A DNA stretch of 64,000 nt from NCBI RefSeq assembly GCF_028453695.1, contig NC_135775.1, forward strand, positions 6,030,046 through 6,094,045, given 5' to 3'. Under the pieces are notes generated by a model, which saw nothing but the letters and a program-made list of their open reading frames with translations, was not told the DNA's origin and searched no databases. The translations under genes and the position numbers were made by a program. Position 1 is the first letter of the stretch; every line of letters starts with the position of its first letter. Origin of the DNA: Augochlora pura (lineage: Eukaryota; Arthropoda; Insecta; Hymenoptera; Halictidae). Positions 10,313 to 23,755 of the stretch are shown here, one piece after another.

Positions 10313-12215
10313 GCCATCGTCCATTCTGCGCCCGAGTAAACTCTTTCGGGAATAACAGTCATGATCGTGGGCGTGACGGGAGGGTGCTTCCTGTGACGAA
10401 TTGTAAATGGAACGAGTATCGATCCCCCACGGCAGCCACCGTGCAACCGGTCGATCGGGGGACGGAGGGGCCAGGAACAACTGGTTTCACGCGATCCTCC
10501 AAGAATAAAGAACGACCGTCCCGTATTACCGAGTCCTTTTCAATGTACCGACTACTTTAACGAGGTCCTTTAACGCCGTCGCGATTCCCCGCGACGAATC
10601 TTCTTCGCTACCGTCTCGACTCGATACTTTTGTGCATCGGTTGCAACATTGCGACCGTTCCGCGCCGCTTACGGCGGACGGGGGCTGCGCCCGAAACCGG
10701 GACGAGTCGATACCTTCTTTAATGCGGAGAAACTTCTTATATTTGGTATTCGAATTTGTAAGTGCAGCTGAACACGCGAAGGGGAAAGCCGAACGAGTCG
10801 AACTGAGAATATAACGAGACGCCCACGCTGCTGTTGCCCTTCACGTTTTCGCATAGCACGTTTCTGGGTATACTGTTTCAAGTTTTTCTGTTTGATAGGA
10901 GACCTGATTACATAATTAATTCATTTAGTTACATTACTGTTATATGTATTATTACATTATTATACAATATTCAGGATTGTAGAAGGTTTGTTCATTTCCT
11001 ATACTTGTATTGCAAGATGTAATATACAATATATATATATATATATTGCAAATATACCAATCTATAAATAGAAAGAATAGTTTCTTGATCCATATAACCA
11101 TACTGCGATCTTCGATTGAATTTTAAAAAATGTATAAAAGAGCATTATTAAAACAAAAATATATATACAAAATTCTTTGGACATTTTTTGAATCTCTCTT
11201 AACCTCCTGTTATACTTTAATTAGTCTAACACGTGACGCAGATTTCTAGTAATAATGATTAGTCTGCACACTATTTTCAGTCTGCATAAAATGCTAATTT
11301 CTTGCCACTAATATTGCGCAATAAATATAAATAATCTTCTTTTTTTTCAGAATTTATTACACGCGAAAGACTTGTCATGATCGTAAAAATGGGACGACGA
11401 GGAGTTAAGCTCTATAATCTTCCTAATCAAACTCTAATAAAAATATCAGAAAGTCTCGTCAGTCTCATAAAGCGAAAGACATCAATCACCTTTAGAGCTC
11501 GGTAGATTCGGTGTTAAGAAGGCCAAGCAATAAGTCAAACGATATGGCACAATTTTAGCGGCGTCGAAGCAGCGAAAGTGGGGTTTGGATCGATAAAGAA
11601 CCCAGGATCTTTTATGCAACCATTCCGCAAGATCGCGGCGGAGGATAACGAACGGAACGATATAATTTTTCAAGCGAGACCTAAATTCCGGAAATAAACC
11701 GTCGTATCGTGTACATAAAGACAGGTGTCTTCGTAGCACGATGCTCGATTTCGTTCTCCTTTTTAAGCTCCATAAAGAGTCCTCGGAATTACAGCCAACA
11801 AAAATCGGCCGACTGGCAATAAAACCGATCCTAACGAACGTTCCCGAACGGCAATAGGTCCGGGATTTTTATCGGCGATTTTACCCGGTTCGCGCGACCA
11901 ACAATAATGTCGTAGCAACGCGTCGCGTGTCGCCATCGACTTTTCACCGCGCGGCCCCCCCGGGTCGGCTCGACTTACGGTCTATGGGCCTTGTGTATCG
12001 CATAACTTCGATGTTGGCCTCTCCGAAACAAGCATTAACGAGGGTAAGCCACGGTAATTGCGCGCGAACAAATAATCCGCGCGCGCGCACACGCTGCGCA
12101 ATTATAAACTAACCCCGACACGCCGGAGAAATAGTAGCAGTAATTACGTGGGCCCGCAGGTGTTTCACGCGTGCCTCCGTACTACCGACGCGAACAGTCG
12201 GACGAAGAGAGACGA

Positions 12216-12233
12216 AGAGAGAGAGAGAGAGAG
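12216..12233. repeat. (GA)n microsatellite
   Basis: A run of GA units leads into a G-rich stretch. Confidence 0.9.
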
Positions 12234-15200
12234 GGGGTGGAGGGGGAGAAAACAGTGGAAAAACTACGACTTTTCCGTCCAGCTGCCGCGATCGCGGGCA
12301 AAAAGCACGGCCGATTTCCACTCGGAGCGTAAAGCTCGTCGTCGCACGGTGGGGCAAGAGGCGGCCAACAGCGATAAAAAATGTAACTTGGTGGTGCGAC
12401 CGGGTGGGCGCTGATGGTTCGTGAAAAAAATCACCTGAAAATATGAAATAAGTTTGTTTGAGTCAAGGCTCCTTTTTAGAAATTAAGTAAGTGGAAAGAT
12501 AATAATTTTTTCTTTTTTGTAAATTATTAATAATTAAATTAAATAAGTAAACTACTCCTTCGTAATAATTTTGTACAAAATTCGGTGTACTTAGCTATTG
12601 TATGGATCTATTGATCTATTACCTATTAGATCCTGGAAAAGACGAGTGCTGAGAAATATAAAAATACTCTGCGAAATAATAGTGAAAGATTAATGATTTG
12701 AAAGTTAACAGTTAATAGTTCATGAGAATAGAAACCAATTGTAAAATCAGAGTAAAATCCAATCGTAAAATTTTCATCCCCTGCACCGTGAACATTACTA
12801 TATGATCGCTCCACCTTGCTGCGCTGGTTTCTCGTCAACCGGCGCCGTTCGCCCACCTCGCTGCTCTGTTTGCTACCCTTGGGTCTTCCGGGGTGGCCGA
12901 GAAAATAAGAAAAATCAGTGGGAATTGCCCCGGGAAACGCGGTACAGCTGCGGAACGAGGTTTACGACGCGGCAGCATTGCGTATTCGTAAAATTTTGAG
13001 TAGCAATATCCTCTCGCGCTCCCCAGAAATCGAAACCTCCCCCGACCCGCCCCCCGCCCCATCGTAGGGCGCGCGCAAACACTCTCGAAACGCTGGAACG
13101 GCTTTCCCGGAGAGAGTTTCCGCGCGATCCGCAACTTCTCCGACGCGTTCTTTTGACCGCCGGGGCGAGCCGTGCACGGCATACCCTTACGATTTCGTAG
13201 CGAACGCACCCTCTCCCCCCCTCCCCCGCCGTCCGATCCAACCGCCCTACTGTTCCGTGCAATTTCTTCTTATCGCCGACTCGGGATCATTACGTTTGAT
13301 TACCGGCCGCTAAACGGCAGGGGAAACCCTGATCCGCTCGCCTGCTCGGACCGATAAGATGCTCGTTGTTTCTGCTTCCTTCCGCCGAGAATAACCGATA
13401 CAATGCTCGCTGCCATTGCCGCGACACACCTTCGAGAACTGCTGCCTCGGCAATGCTGCGACACCTCCGGGTGATCGCGAGAGAACTTGCAGAGACTCGA
13501 AGAGTTAGATCCGAGAGTTGGCTAGGTTTATCAGCGCGTGCAAGTTAATTTTGGAATTTTATCTTTCGCGTGATCTTAAAGACTATTTACATTCGGAAAT
13601 TATGAAACGGTTCAGAGGTCCTCGACTGTTGCGTCAGCAATATACCGGAATTATTTATTCGGTATTAAAAATTCGATTTTGCGTTGGTCTGTTACGATCT
13701 CCTTATTTCGTTGTTCGGATTTGCGATACTTACGGATATTAAAAAGTAATTAAATTCGTACGTAACTCTTTAATGGAAATAAAACACTTTAATTTAACGC
13801 GATGTTTGAATCCGTCGAGGCGGTAATCAGAGTATTAACAAATTGTGTACCGTGCCGGATCTGGGCTCGTTTAAAATGGAATTACTGCAATTGTGTTACT
13901 TTATTTCCTTCTTATTTCCGTGTGTGTAATCGCTTTCGGAATTACGTTACTTTAAATATTATATCAAGCACAGCAACATCGTTGTTCATAATGAAAGTCA
14001 ATGATGAGGTAAGAACGAAATAAGTAATTATTCGAGATCGCTTTATTTCATATGGATCGATATTATTTTAATTTTCGAACGGCCGCATAGATATCATCCG
14101 TTTCATATGAATTACTTCGAATAGCTGTTTATTTCTTATTGTGATTTCAAACAAAAGCCCGGTACAATTGTCGATTGAAAAGCATACCTCTGTTTGCACG
14201 GGCCGGTACTTCGTGAAATAATGACTTTTGATGAGCGGATAATGAGGGAACGTTTCATAATGAGGGGCTAAATAAAATCAACGTTCATATGCTATGAAAG
14301 TTCAGAGCATATTAATAATTGTTAACGACTTTTTAAAACGATCCCATTCGCATTGTTAGAACAGGCGCCAGCGTGCAAACTGTTAATACTGCAACATGCG
14401 AACGCATCGAAATTATGGTATTGAAATTGGAAAATTGCTGTTATAAATTCGGCAATAAAAAGTCGGTGCAGCTGCTCGATCAATGCAATTTTGTTATTTT
14501 CAAAAGCTGTTAGACCACGATCGTTCCATTGTCGCCGAAAATACGATTTCTCGAAATTATTACCTAAATGTTGGAAATTAAATACTGCTCGAACGTTTCT
14601 AGTACTCTGGAGCCAATATATCGACTTTCTATTATGAATACAATTTAAACACGTCTAATGGAACGATGTTTTCATCAGATATATATATGTACATAAATCT
14701 ATATATCTATACATATATATAGTTCTCCAGCGGCAATATGTTTGTCGCGGAGAAATACGTGCCTCATTGTCAAATGCTATCGTAAAAGCATGCAGAATTC
14801 ATATCCGAGCGAGGCGGAGCTATCTAATTTGCAATTTTAATAGAAATACTGTGCATTCTTTTGTATTCCATAAAATATAATTATCTTCGCTGCGAGAGGC
14901 GCATGGAAATGTTTGTACGGTAGTAAAAACATTTCCACGTAAAATAGTTCTAATGAGTACGGTACATATTTCTTGTTCTCCTTGCAAAACTCTATACTTT
15001 TTACAATAAAGTCCAACAAAAAAAGAAAGTGAAAAAGGACTGGGCTTTTTAGTAGAAACACAGTAATTTCAGTAATTGCGTCCAGAAAAAACGTATTTTT
15101 CACGATATTTTCAATCATTTTATAATGGTTCGTGACAGCCTAGAGTGGCGTTTCACGGGTCCAATTTGACCCAGATTTATAAAAAATTCGTAGAATCGTT

Positions 15201-15289
15201 CATTTAGTTAATGAGTTCAGTAGTAATAAAAAATTAATCGAATAAATAATCGAAAATATTCCTAAATTATTTAGAAGTAACCTAAAAAA

Positions 15290-15460
15290 CAATCCAAAAT
15301 AATAAAAAATGATACAAAATAATCAAAAATAATCAAAAATAATCCAAACAAATTGGAAATAATAAAAATTGATCCGATATAATGGTAAACACTCCTGGCT
15401 AATCCTAGATGATCCTAAATAGTCCCGGCGTAATCCTAAATAATCCTGAATAATCCATTT
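15290..15460. repeat. Degenerate short tandem array based on AATAATCC / AATCCTAAAT
   Basis: Words such as AATAATCAAA, AATAATCC, AATCCTAAAT and AATCCTGAAT recur every 8-12 bases, drifting in sequence along the array. There is no coding content. Confidence 0.7.
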
Positions 15461-15909
15461 AATCAACGTTCCGATTGGAATTGCAATTTCAATCCCGCGT
15501 CAAAAAATCACGGGGTGCGCAAACACAGGGAAAACTAAAATTCGCCGACGAGGTCCGCCTCGGCCGGAATCAGTTAATCAATCGAGCGAAGAGCTGCTAA
15601 TGGATTAAATCGCAGATTGCCGGACGAAACCGGCGAACGTTTACACCTGGATCGGGTTCGTCGGACCGGTGGCAAACGCGAATCGATTCGCGGATAATGG
15701 GATCACGCGTGAATGAGGCTTCTTTTCTGCCTCGGAGGCCGTCGATCGCAAAAATATAAGCTGCAGTTCACGGATCGACGGCCGCGCTCGAGCACGAGGA
15801 CGAGGGATCGAGGGATCTCAAACATCTTCACCCCGACAAAATTCAATCGCCCCTTGTCCTGGAGCGACTCCCCGTCTACGACGAACGCGATAAAATTCCG
15901 TCGGCAAAA

Positions 15910-15970
15910 GAGCTCCTTCTCTCTTTTTTCCTTTCTCTTTTATTCTCTCCCTCTCTCTCTTTCTAGTTTG

Positions 15971-16009
<39 letters not shown>

Positions 16010-16052
16010 TTTCTATCTCTATCTCTGTCTCCCTCGCTCTATCTTTCTTTCT
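15910..16052. repeat. Pyrimidine-rich tract with pure (CT)n core
   Basis: An imperfect CT/CTTT tract has an uninterrupted CT core at about 15975-16004. The Ser-Leu repeat in the overlapping open frame comes from it. Confidence 0.9.
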
Positions 16053-19000
16053 GTCGCCGCAGCTTGCTGCTAACCCTTTGAACCTCATTTTACTTTGTTC
16101 ACTCTCGCCTATGGATCTTCCGATCGATTTATCCCGATCGGCGGCGCCAGTGTGTACTCAAAATATCGGCTAAACTGTGTAATCATTTTTCGACACGCGG
16201 ACTTTCTTATACGGCATCGAGCTGCTTTCACCGCTGTGCCAGAGGACTGTGCTTCCATTTTCAAGACGATCCGCACAGACCCTGTATGCCTTGGGCTTAG
16301 AGAAGCGTTTGAATATACTTTACGATGCTCTTGTAGAAACTATGATAAGACGCTGAGATAGTTAGACACTTGCCGAGATAGCTACATCAATTTATATGTA
16401 TTTGCAGTAGCCAAGAGTAGTATTGACAAAATTATGTTGGATAAAAATGTACAATAGAATCGCATTGACGTGGTAGAAATACGTTGTAAAATTTAGAAAA
16501 TTAATTTAAAAAATTCTACGTCCTTGAATGCTCGTCGAATTACTTCTCTGTCGTTTGTCAATACAATTTTATTCGATGTTGTCGAATAAATGTCCAATCG
16601 AATCAAAATTTATGTACATGACAATTTGTTTGAATAGGATTATATTCGAATAAAATTCGAAAGATTGATAATTTGAATAAACATTTATTCGTTATTAATT
16701 TAAGAATTTACTTATACGAGAATTAATTCAGAAAATAATCGACCTGAATAAAAATTATAGAATACGATGTTTTTCCATATTTTGTCGCATCGGTAGATTG
16801 ATGACTAAATTGTCATAACTATATTCATTTTTCTTCTGAGTTTATTCGCACAGAATAATTTATTATGATTGACAAATAATTATTATTCGTCTAGAATCGT
16901 CAACTTAAAAAAGTTCATTTGAACAATTATTTTACATGAATATTTATCCGAAACAATTTAAACAGTGTCAATATCTGATCAACAAGAAGTAAGTTGTCAC
17001 AAATGATCAAAGATGTCACACAGACAAGAATTAGTAACACATACAATTATTATTAGGAGCTTGATTAGAGGAAATATATGCAGTTAGATCAAGGATTCGT
17101 GCATTAGGGACGAAATTGGAACGCGAAGGATCTTAGGGCAGATTTCGAAGCGTCGCAAAGCACGGTCGATTGGTTTTTTCCTCGGCAATCCCGAGAGATG
17201 ATACATGCCTCGCGAAACGGCGCGGCGCGGCGGCGGCGGCGGTGCCAAGCCCGCGAGGACGGCTTTGCGGTGGAATTTATGGCAACCAGAGGCCGGGTTA
17301 TGTTCGCGGTCGGGGCGGGTTCGGTTGCGTCTGGGTTACACCGTCGTTCGCGGCCTCGTAAATTCGGTCGCGCGCCGACTCGAAGAACAACCGGCGAACC
17401 GGAAACGAAGATTCACCGCCGGAAACCTTCGACTGCCGTGCTTCTTTTTTACGTTCGAAGACGCTGCTCGTTTTGTCCGAGACCTAACTCGACGATACAG
17501 GGGGACCGTTCCCTGAAGAATCTCGCAGCTGACGGTCCACCGGCGCTTCTTCTTCCGCGTTCTTCTCGAGGATCGGTAGTGGACAAGAGTTTCTTTCGCG
17601 GATCAATTCCGGCTGTAAATTTTTACGACACTTGCTTCTTGCGAGATCCTTGAGCTGGGGACAGTTTGTATCGTTCCGATGACGAACACGGAGCAGTTGG
17701 CGGAGAATCCTCGGAGAAACTGGGTCACGGAGTTCAGTAGGCTTCCTGCTTGCGAGTATGGAAATTTATCGGAACATTTTAGGTTTGGCTTGATGACTTA
17801 TTTGACTTCGTAAACTGCATTTATGTATTTTACAATTCTCGTTTTTCGAACGCTGCAATAATTGTTTCATATTTCTTATATTCTTCCTTTTTTTATATTT
17901 GCATAATCAAAAATTATTATTAATTATTATTCTATATTCTCAACATAAATTCTTATGAAAAATTAATTTCTTTCGGCTGTGCCACCAGTTACATAAACTA
18001 TATATTGAACAATAACCTGTATTGAATTATTCATAATTTTTCTAATAACGTATTATAAAGAAATATATTCAACAATTTCTGGTAGAGGCAGCTTTATACC
18101 TTCGATAATTATAAAATAGGAAATATGCATTGGTAGATTTAGCGTTAAGTTGTTTCGATCTTTAAATTTAATAAATCATTCTGATACATCTAATGTTCAA
18201 TTTTCTTTGGTCTTTAACCTATTGCATTCGAAAACATATCAACTGTAAATCTAAAATAATTTTTCTAAATTACAGTATTTCCTTTTTATAAGTGCATTTT
18301 ATGCATATGAAATTAACTCTTGAAACACATACAACAGTTACAAATTTCCCAACTTTCGAAATCTAAACTCTGATGATATAAGAAACACCATGAAACGTGA
18401 TGTAACAATTTCAGTGGTGCTACAAAGTTACCGCCCGAGTGCAAAGGGTATAAATTCGCTAATAAGTATAGAAAATCTGCCTGGGCGCACTTTACGATCG
18501 TCTTGGCAATCTCAATAATCTTCGTATTCCTCGGCTCCTTGAAGGGCGAACATCAAAACGCGACGCGCCGCTAATATTTTCCGGATTACATACTCAAGGA
18601 GTGCTTCCGAAAGGCAGAGGGTTTTAGAGCCGGAACAAGATGAAAGGGCGGCAACGATCCGCCGGGGACTACAACAAGGTGTTCGCGCGGGATGGGCGGG
18701 ACGCGGTCTTTGTGTGCGGTGCGGGCGGGTGGCAAGTAAACCGCACAGCTCGTTGGACAGTGCGGCCTCGTGCAGCGTAAACACCGCGAGAAAACGGCTG
18801 GGTCTCGTATAAACTGATCAAACCTGGCCTCTCGCACCTCGCTTTTCCGCTCTGCAATCACCCTTTTATGCACGCACTGTAAACACGTACAGCCCGCGCG
18901 AACACAACGCGTTCCTCCCGTTCAACTTGCAGTTTACTGCTCGCGCACCGTGCGCCAACTATAATTCGAAAACTCTAACAACCGTGCGGGGGGGGAAAAC

Positions 19001-20065
19001 GTACCTTCCCCCGTTTTACTAACTGCGCTTGATCGGGTACTCCGCGACGCAGTCACATGGACCATTGCTCTCGTCATGGCGCGCACGTAAACGCTGCCCG
19101 GATAATAGAGAAATGTACCAGAGAAATGTTTGATTCTTCATAAATCGAAGGGGTCGAAGTAATAGCGGCGCATTTCTTTATTGCGAGAAACAAGAAGTAA
19201 CATTGTTTCGTAACAAGTTTAATGTTTTCTGACCTTTATTGTTCGCATAATTGAAGTTAGTTTGAAGTAACTTTATAATTTATTTCACTTATCTTTGTCA
19301 CATACTTTCTCGGGTTCAGATGGCAGTCAAAACATATTCAGTTGTAAATAATTCAATAAATTTAAAGAAACTGGAGAGAAGTTTCCAATTGTTTTCGATT
19401 GATTATACTGTCTATAAAGTAAACATTCAGAGAAGATTGAGATCCATCAAAAGAACATAGAAAATTGTTGAAAGCATCGTACTAAACGACTCGGCTTTCC
19501 TTTGCGGAACGTCCAGAAAATCTTTCTCGATTCCAGTGAAAGATTGTGATCAATCGTACGAGAGCTCAAAATATTGTTGATAGAATCATATTGAACGGTT
19601 GAGCTCGCCTCCGCGGAACGACCGGGAAATATTCCCCGTAGACGCGGTTCAACCATGGAACAAAAATTTACACGTGAATCGAATTCTCTGAAAGACCGCC
19701 GACGGGAAAACAGCGGAACCCATTCGCAGAGGCTGCGGCGATGCCTGAAGAAACGATCGAGCCGGAAACGTGTGACAAGTTCCGAGTCCCAGGATTGATC
19801 AAGGGAGAATGCGCAGAGCGTTAAGAAATTCCATTGGCAATGGTCCGAGCATCTCCGCGAGGCTGCAGTCCGGCCGGCATTCTTTTTTCTCTCCCCCCTT
19901 TGGAATTTAACTAATTGCTGTTCGAATCTCATTTGCGTTTCAAATACGCAGCGTCCGGGACAGCCCTTTCGGATTTCTTGCCCTCGTTCCCCGGCAATTC
20001 CTGCGAATTACTAGGATCTCCGATTTTGTCCTCCTGTCGGCGGGAAGGTCAAAGGAAAAGGTATA

Positions 20066-20086
20066 AAGAGAGAGAGAGAGAGAGAG
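20066..20086. repeat. (GA)n microsatellite
   Basis: A pure GA run follows TATAAA and precedes TCC. Confidence 0.9.
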
Positions 20087-21482
20087 TCCTCGAGGCGCGG
20101 TCATTTATCTTCGCGCGGAAAACTCATTCCAATCATGTCGGGATTCGACGTCCTCCCTCTTATCGGGACTCCGGGGAGGACCTTTTTCATTCCGGCTCGT
20201 CGGCCAGGATATAGATACGTCCTGCTTGCCTCGGACGCTTCGACAGTCCTAGGAAACCGTGTTTCTTGCGATATTCCTGGGACCGTTCCAGACAGCTTCC
20301 TGAAATTTATTCGGGATTACGACGCTTCTTGCGACCGGCTTATTTTTCCAACTCCCGGTCCCCTAATCCTCCGGTCCTGACGAATCCCGCAGTCCACCCG
20401 TTGGCGTCCACCTCTGCTCTACATCCGCGAATGCTGACGACCGGAGCTTCGAGTTTTAAGGATTTACTTGCACCATGCCCCGGTGCTAAACCAACACCGG
20501 TGCCTGGGTCTGTCGCGACTCTGAGAACCAGAATCGTCAGGCTGTTCCCTTTCCGAGTAACTAAGTGGATGAATCTGTATCTGCTAGGTTGCAGTTGTTG
20601 GCAGATTGCAAATAGAATTTTTTTCCAGCAACTTGAAAAAATAAGTGGTCGGTATAAGTTCCTTTGCAGTCTGAAGCGTTGTAATGGCGTTGACAATAAA
20701 TCTTGGCTTGTTAACTTTGATACTTTTTCCTTTTACTAGCTCACTACTGTGCTTTAAAACTTTATTATACTCGTCGTGTGCGTATATGAATTAAATTAAA
20801 ATAAATAGTCTAAGTCATATAAATCGACAGGGTTTCTTTGATATATTTTCTACGTTATATTTCACACACAGAGTCTACAATTTACTTACTATCTTTAGTT
20901 AACTATTTATTACCGTTAGCTAAATTGTGTTCATATTTTCATCAATTTTAAAATTACTGAAATTAGTAAATAAATTATCGTCATAACTGCCTCTTTTTGT
21001 TATTAGTTTCGCTTCAATCGCAAGGAATAAGTAATAAAAGTAATAAAGTATTAAAACACGTTTATTCCTCCACGTTTTTCAATTCGACTAATGAAAATAC
21101 TTTTAACGAAGTAATATTACGAATGGAGATTATTCTGTCCGCCGTACACGAGCGACGTCAGGCAGCAAATACTTCGAATTGCCGGGTCAAGAGTGTCCTA
21201 GAAAAGTCCGCTATCCGTGGATTAAATTGATTGCAATCGGCGGCGGAAGTTGTCCGGCAGAAGTCGTGTTCGAAGTGCGGGGTCGGATCGGACCCAGGGT
21301 CAGAGAGCACCGGTGATCACGTTCGAGGGACGTCGAGCAGATCTTGGCCGCGTCGAGTCCGGAAATTCGAAATTGGCTGCGCGCTAATAATTAAAGAGGT
21401 TCCGATGAAATTGCTCGCGGGGTCCGTGAACTTCCTAATTAAGTTTTCCACTTCTGGACGAGGAGGTTCCCGTTCGAAGAGA

Positions 21483-21505
21483 CTCTCTCTCTCTCTCTCT
21501 CTCTC
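21483..21505. repeat. (CT)n microsatellite
   Basis: A pure CT run of about 11 units. Confidence 0.9.
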
Positions 21506-23267
21506 CGATCGCGGTAAAGTTTTTCGCTCTTCCCCGATCGCGCAGATACGTCCACGTAATTTCGCTGCTCGTGATTTAGGGTTGCGTCGCGCCGCCGCAC
21601 TCCTAGAATATTTCCGCGCGATATTTTTCACCGTCGGAAATCGAGGTCTTTGATTCCAGTGTTCCAACTCTTCGCTGGCCCCTTCGAGATCCAGTTTCGA
21701 GGTATCCCGTTCTCGCTAGGTCACCGTTGCAGCGAATTAAATTCCCTCGGAGATGCGGCGGCTCTTTCTGCGCTCACGCTGCTCGGATTCCATCATGGTT
21801 TTATACTTAAACGAATATGGTGCCTTGGCGGAGGATTCGCGAGTAGCGGTCTTTTGAACGCGAAAACTTTGAAGAGAATCAACGGGAACTGTGTCACACA
21901 GCTTGAACGTCTTCAAACATTGCGAAACGTCATCGCACGAGTTCTCGTGTCGCAGAGCGCATTTATTTATATTTATTACAAATGTTACCGATCCCATGAT
22001 CATTTTATTGGCATCGTAGGAAAAATATACTAATGTTAATAATTCTGTACAGGCAATTTTAATTCGTTGGTGTGCACAAAAAAATTCTTCGTTTCGAACT
22101 ACCACGTGACCACTTGTTATACCATTCGCATCGCAAGAGATACGTTCAAGTGTCCAAACATCGTGTACTTGGGGCACAACGCAACACGAGTTCAAACGGT
22201 CGACATCGAGTCCAATAAACCGCATGTCACCTTTGCCCGCGTTACCGTGAACCCCGGTAGCTCGTTCGTCAAACATCATCAAACATTATCAAACACAGCG
22301 ATCCGAACCGGGGAGCCCAATATTAATTCATCAGACGTGTACTCGGCGGGAGCAAAGGACGCGGAAGCGGGCTCTCTCGACGAGGCGAACGCGAACACCC
22401 GAGTGTCCAAGGAACTCTATAAACACGAAAATTCGCCGAGCACTCGACGGTTTTTGCCGCGCGTCCCGTCCGTCCCGATTTCCATCCGAAAAAGCTAATT
22501 CAATTAGTGCGCGGGGCTCGCGCCGCGATTTTTCATAGACCCGCGCCCGAAAAGTTCAGACCCGCGACCATAGTCGTCGGCAAGTTCATTCTGCGAATCG
22601 AAATCTCGGCGAAGTGCGCGCTCTTTAACGATCAGACGACGCGACTTTGATCGCTTTGATCTAGAAATGCGAGCGTTCTAACGTTTCGGTGCTTAACGCC
22701 AATTATAACGCCACTTTAAATTTGTATGCGATCCTTAACCCATTGCCGTTCTTTGACGAAGAGTCGGCCCCGTGACGGAAGTTTCTTGTGATAACCAGAC
22801 TGTCTGCTCTCGTGCGAAATAAAATTGATGTGCATCAATTACTAGAATTTCTTTCAATCGTTCCAATGGATTAAAAATAGTGGATTGTCAGTTTTATACT
22901 TTTTTTAGATCATTTTAGTAGGCTAAAAATTATACATCGACATTTTTTAATTCCTTCAATTTTTCCAGTATTTTAGATTGTTCGTACCTATTTTTATCAT
23001 GAATGTGTATAAAATTCATGAATATGTAAAATAGTATGAATCTAGTTCTGTTCTTTTAACGATTCGACTACCGCTTCGCCAATAATTTATGACAGAATCA
23101 TTTGCCCAATTTTAAAAATCAATTTTCCCGCTTCTTTATTACAGCTTTTTAATATCGTTGAGGATTAAAAATGTGAAAAAGAAATTGAGGGTACTCAACT
23201 GAAATTTTCAATTTCAATTCGATCGAACAAAATACTTTAATTTTATTAAATTCTTGAGTTTTTAATC

Positions 23268-23405
23268 TACTAGTAGACAATATTAATCGCCTTAATTCTA
23301 AAAAGGAGATCATACACCTACTCCAAAAAAATGTAATCCACTAATAGTCCATACTAATCATCCTGATTCTAATAAAGACATCAGCGTAGTCCTCGAAGAA
23401 GCAGG
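23268..23405. repeat. Tandem duplication, about 70-bp unit, two diverged copies
   Basis: The first copy contains CTACTAGTAGAC, TTAATCGCCTTAATTCTAA and CTACTCCAAAAAA. The second contains CACTAATAGTCC, CTAATCATCCTGATTCTAA and GTCCTCGAAGAAG in the same order and spacing. Confidence 0.65.
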
Positions 23406-23695
23406 TGAAAGAATTGTCGCCCTCGAAAGGATCTAATAAACGACTGCCGCGAGTTCATAAAAAGTGTCTGTCTGGCAAGAGTTCGCGGATTTTCCGGCCC
23501 CCTTTATCGATCCATTCGGGCGTCTCTCTTCGACCCTCTCCGATGGCGCTTGTCATGTCGAACGTTAATTGTTACCGGCGCGCCTCCCGTCGGCCGGCTA
23601 ATCTTTTTACGAACGCTCCGGTGCACTCCTTCGACAAGAATGTCTCTGGAGAGGCTCGAGACTAAGCGTCGGCTCTGTCTGCCAGCCTCTTCTGT

Positions 23696-23755
23696 GCTCT
23701 CTGCTCTGCTCCGCTCCGTTCTGCTCTGCTCTGCTCTGCTCTGCTCCGCTCTGCC
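23696..23755. repeat. Pentanucleotide (CTCTG/CTCCG)n microsatellite
   Basis: Units of CTCTG interspersed with CTCCG run for about 60 bp. The same pentamer, on the opposite strand, forms the tract at 60588-60640. Confidence 0.95.

Larger units (their letters stand above)
9906..15289. other. Non-coding mosaic with (GA)n and (AT)n tracts
   Basis: CpG-rich blocks at 10.1-10.8, 11.9-12.4 and 12.8-13.5 kb alternate with AT-rich DNA. No frame here has convincing protein character. Simple repeats include (GA)n at 10263-10312 and 12216-12233, (AT)n at 11030-11046, and an AT-rich tract at about 14676-14722. Confidence 0.55.
16053..23267. other. Non-coding mosaic
   Basis: An AT-rich stretch at 16.5-17.0 kb is built from TATTCGAATAA-like words and resembles stretches near 54.4 and 59.8 kb. 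(GGC)n-rich DNA lies at about 17.22 kb, and (GA)n/(CT)n tracts at 20066-20086 and 21483-21505. At 21737-22498 both strands stay open for over 140 codons in the same codon register; neither is recognised. Confidence 0.5.

Noticed and set aside
15145..15175. GGGTCCAATTTGACCC palindrome
   Set aside because: It looks like a repeat end, but no partner end or target duplication was found nearby.
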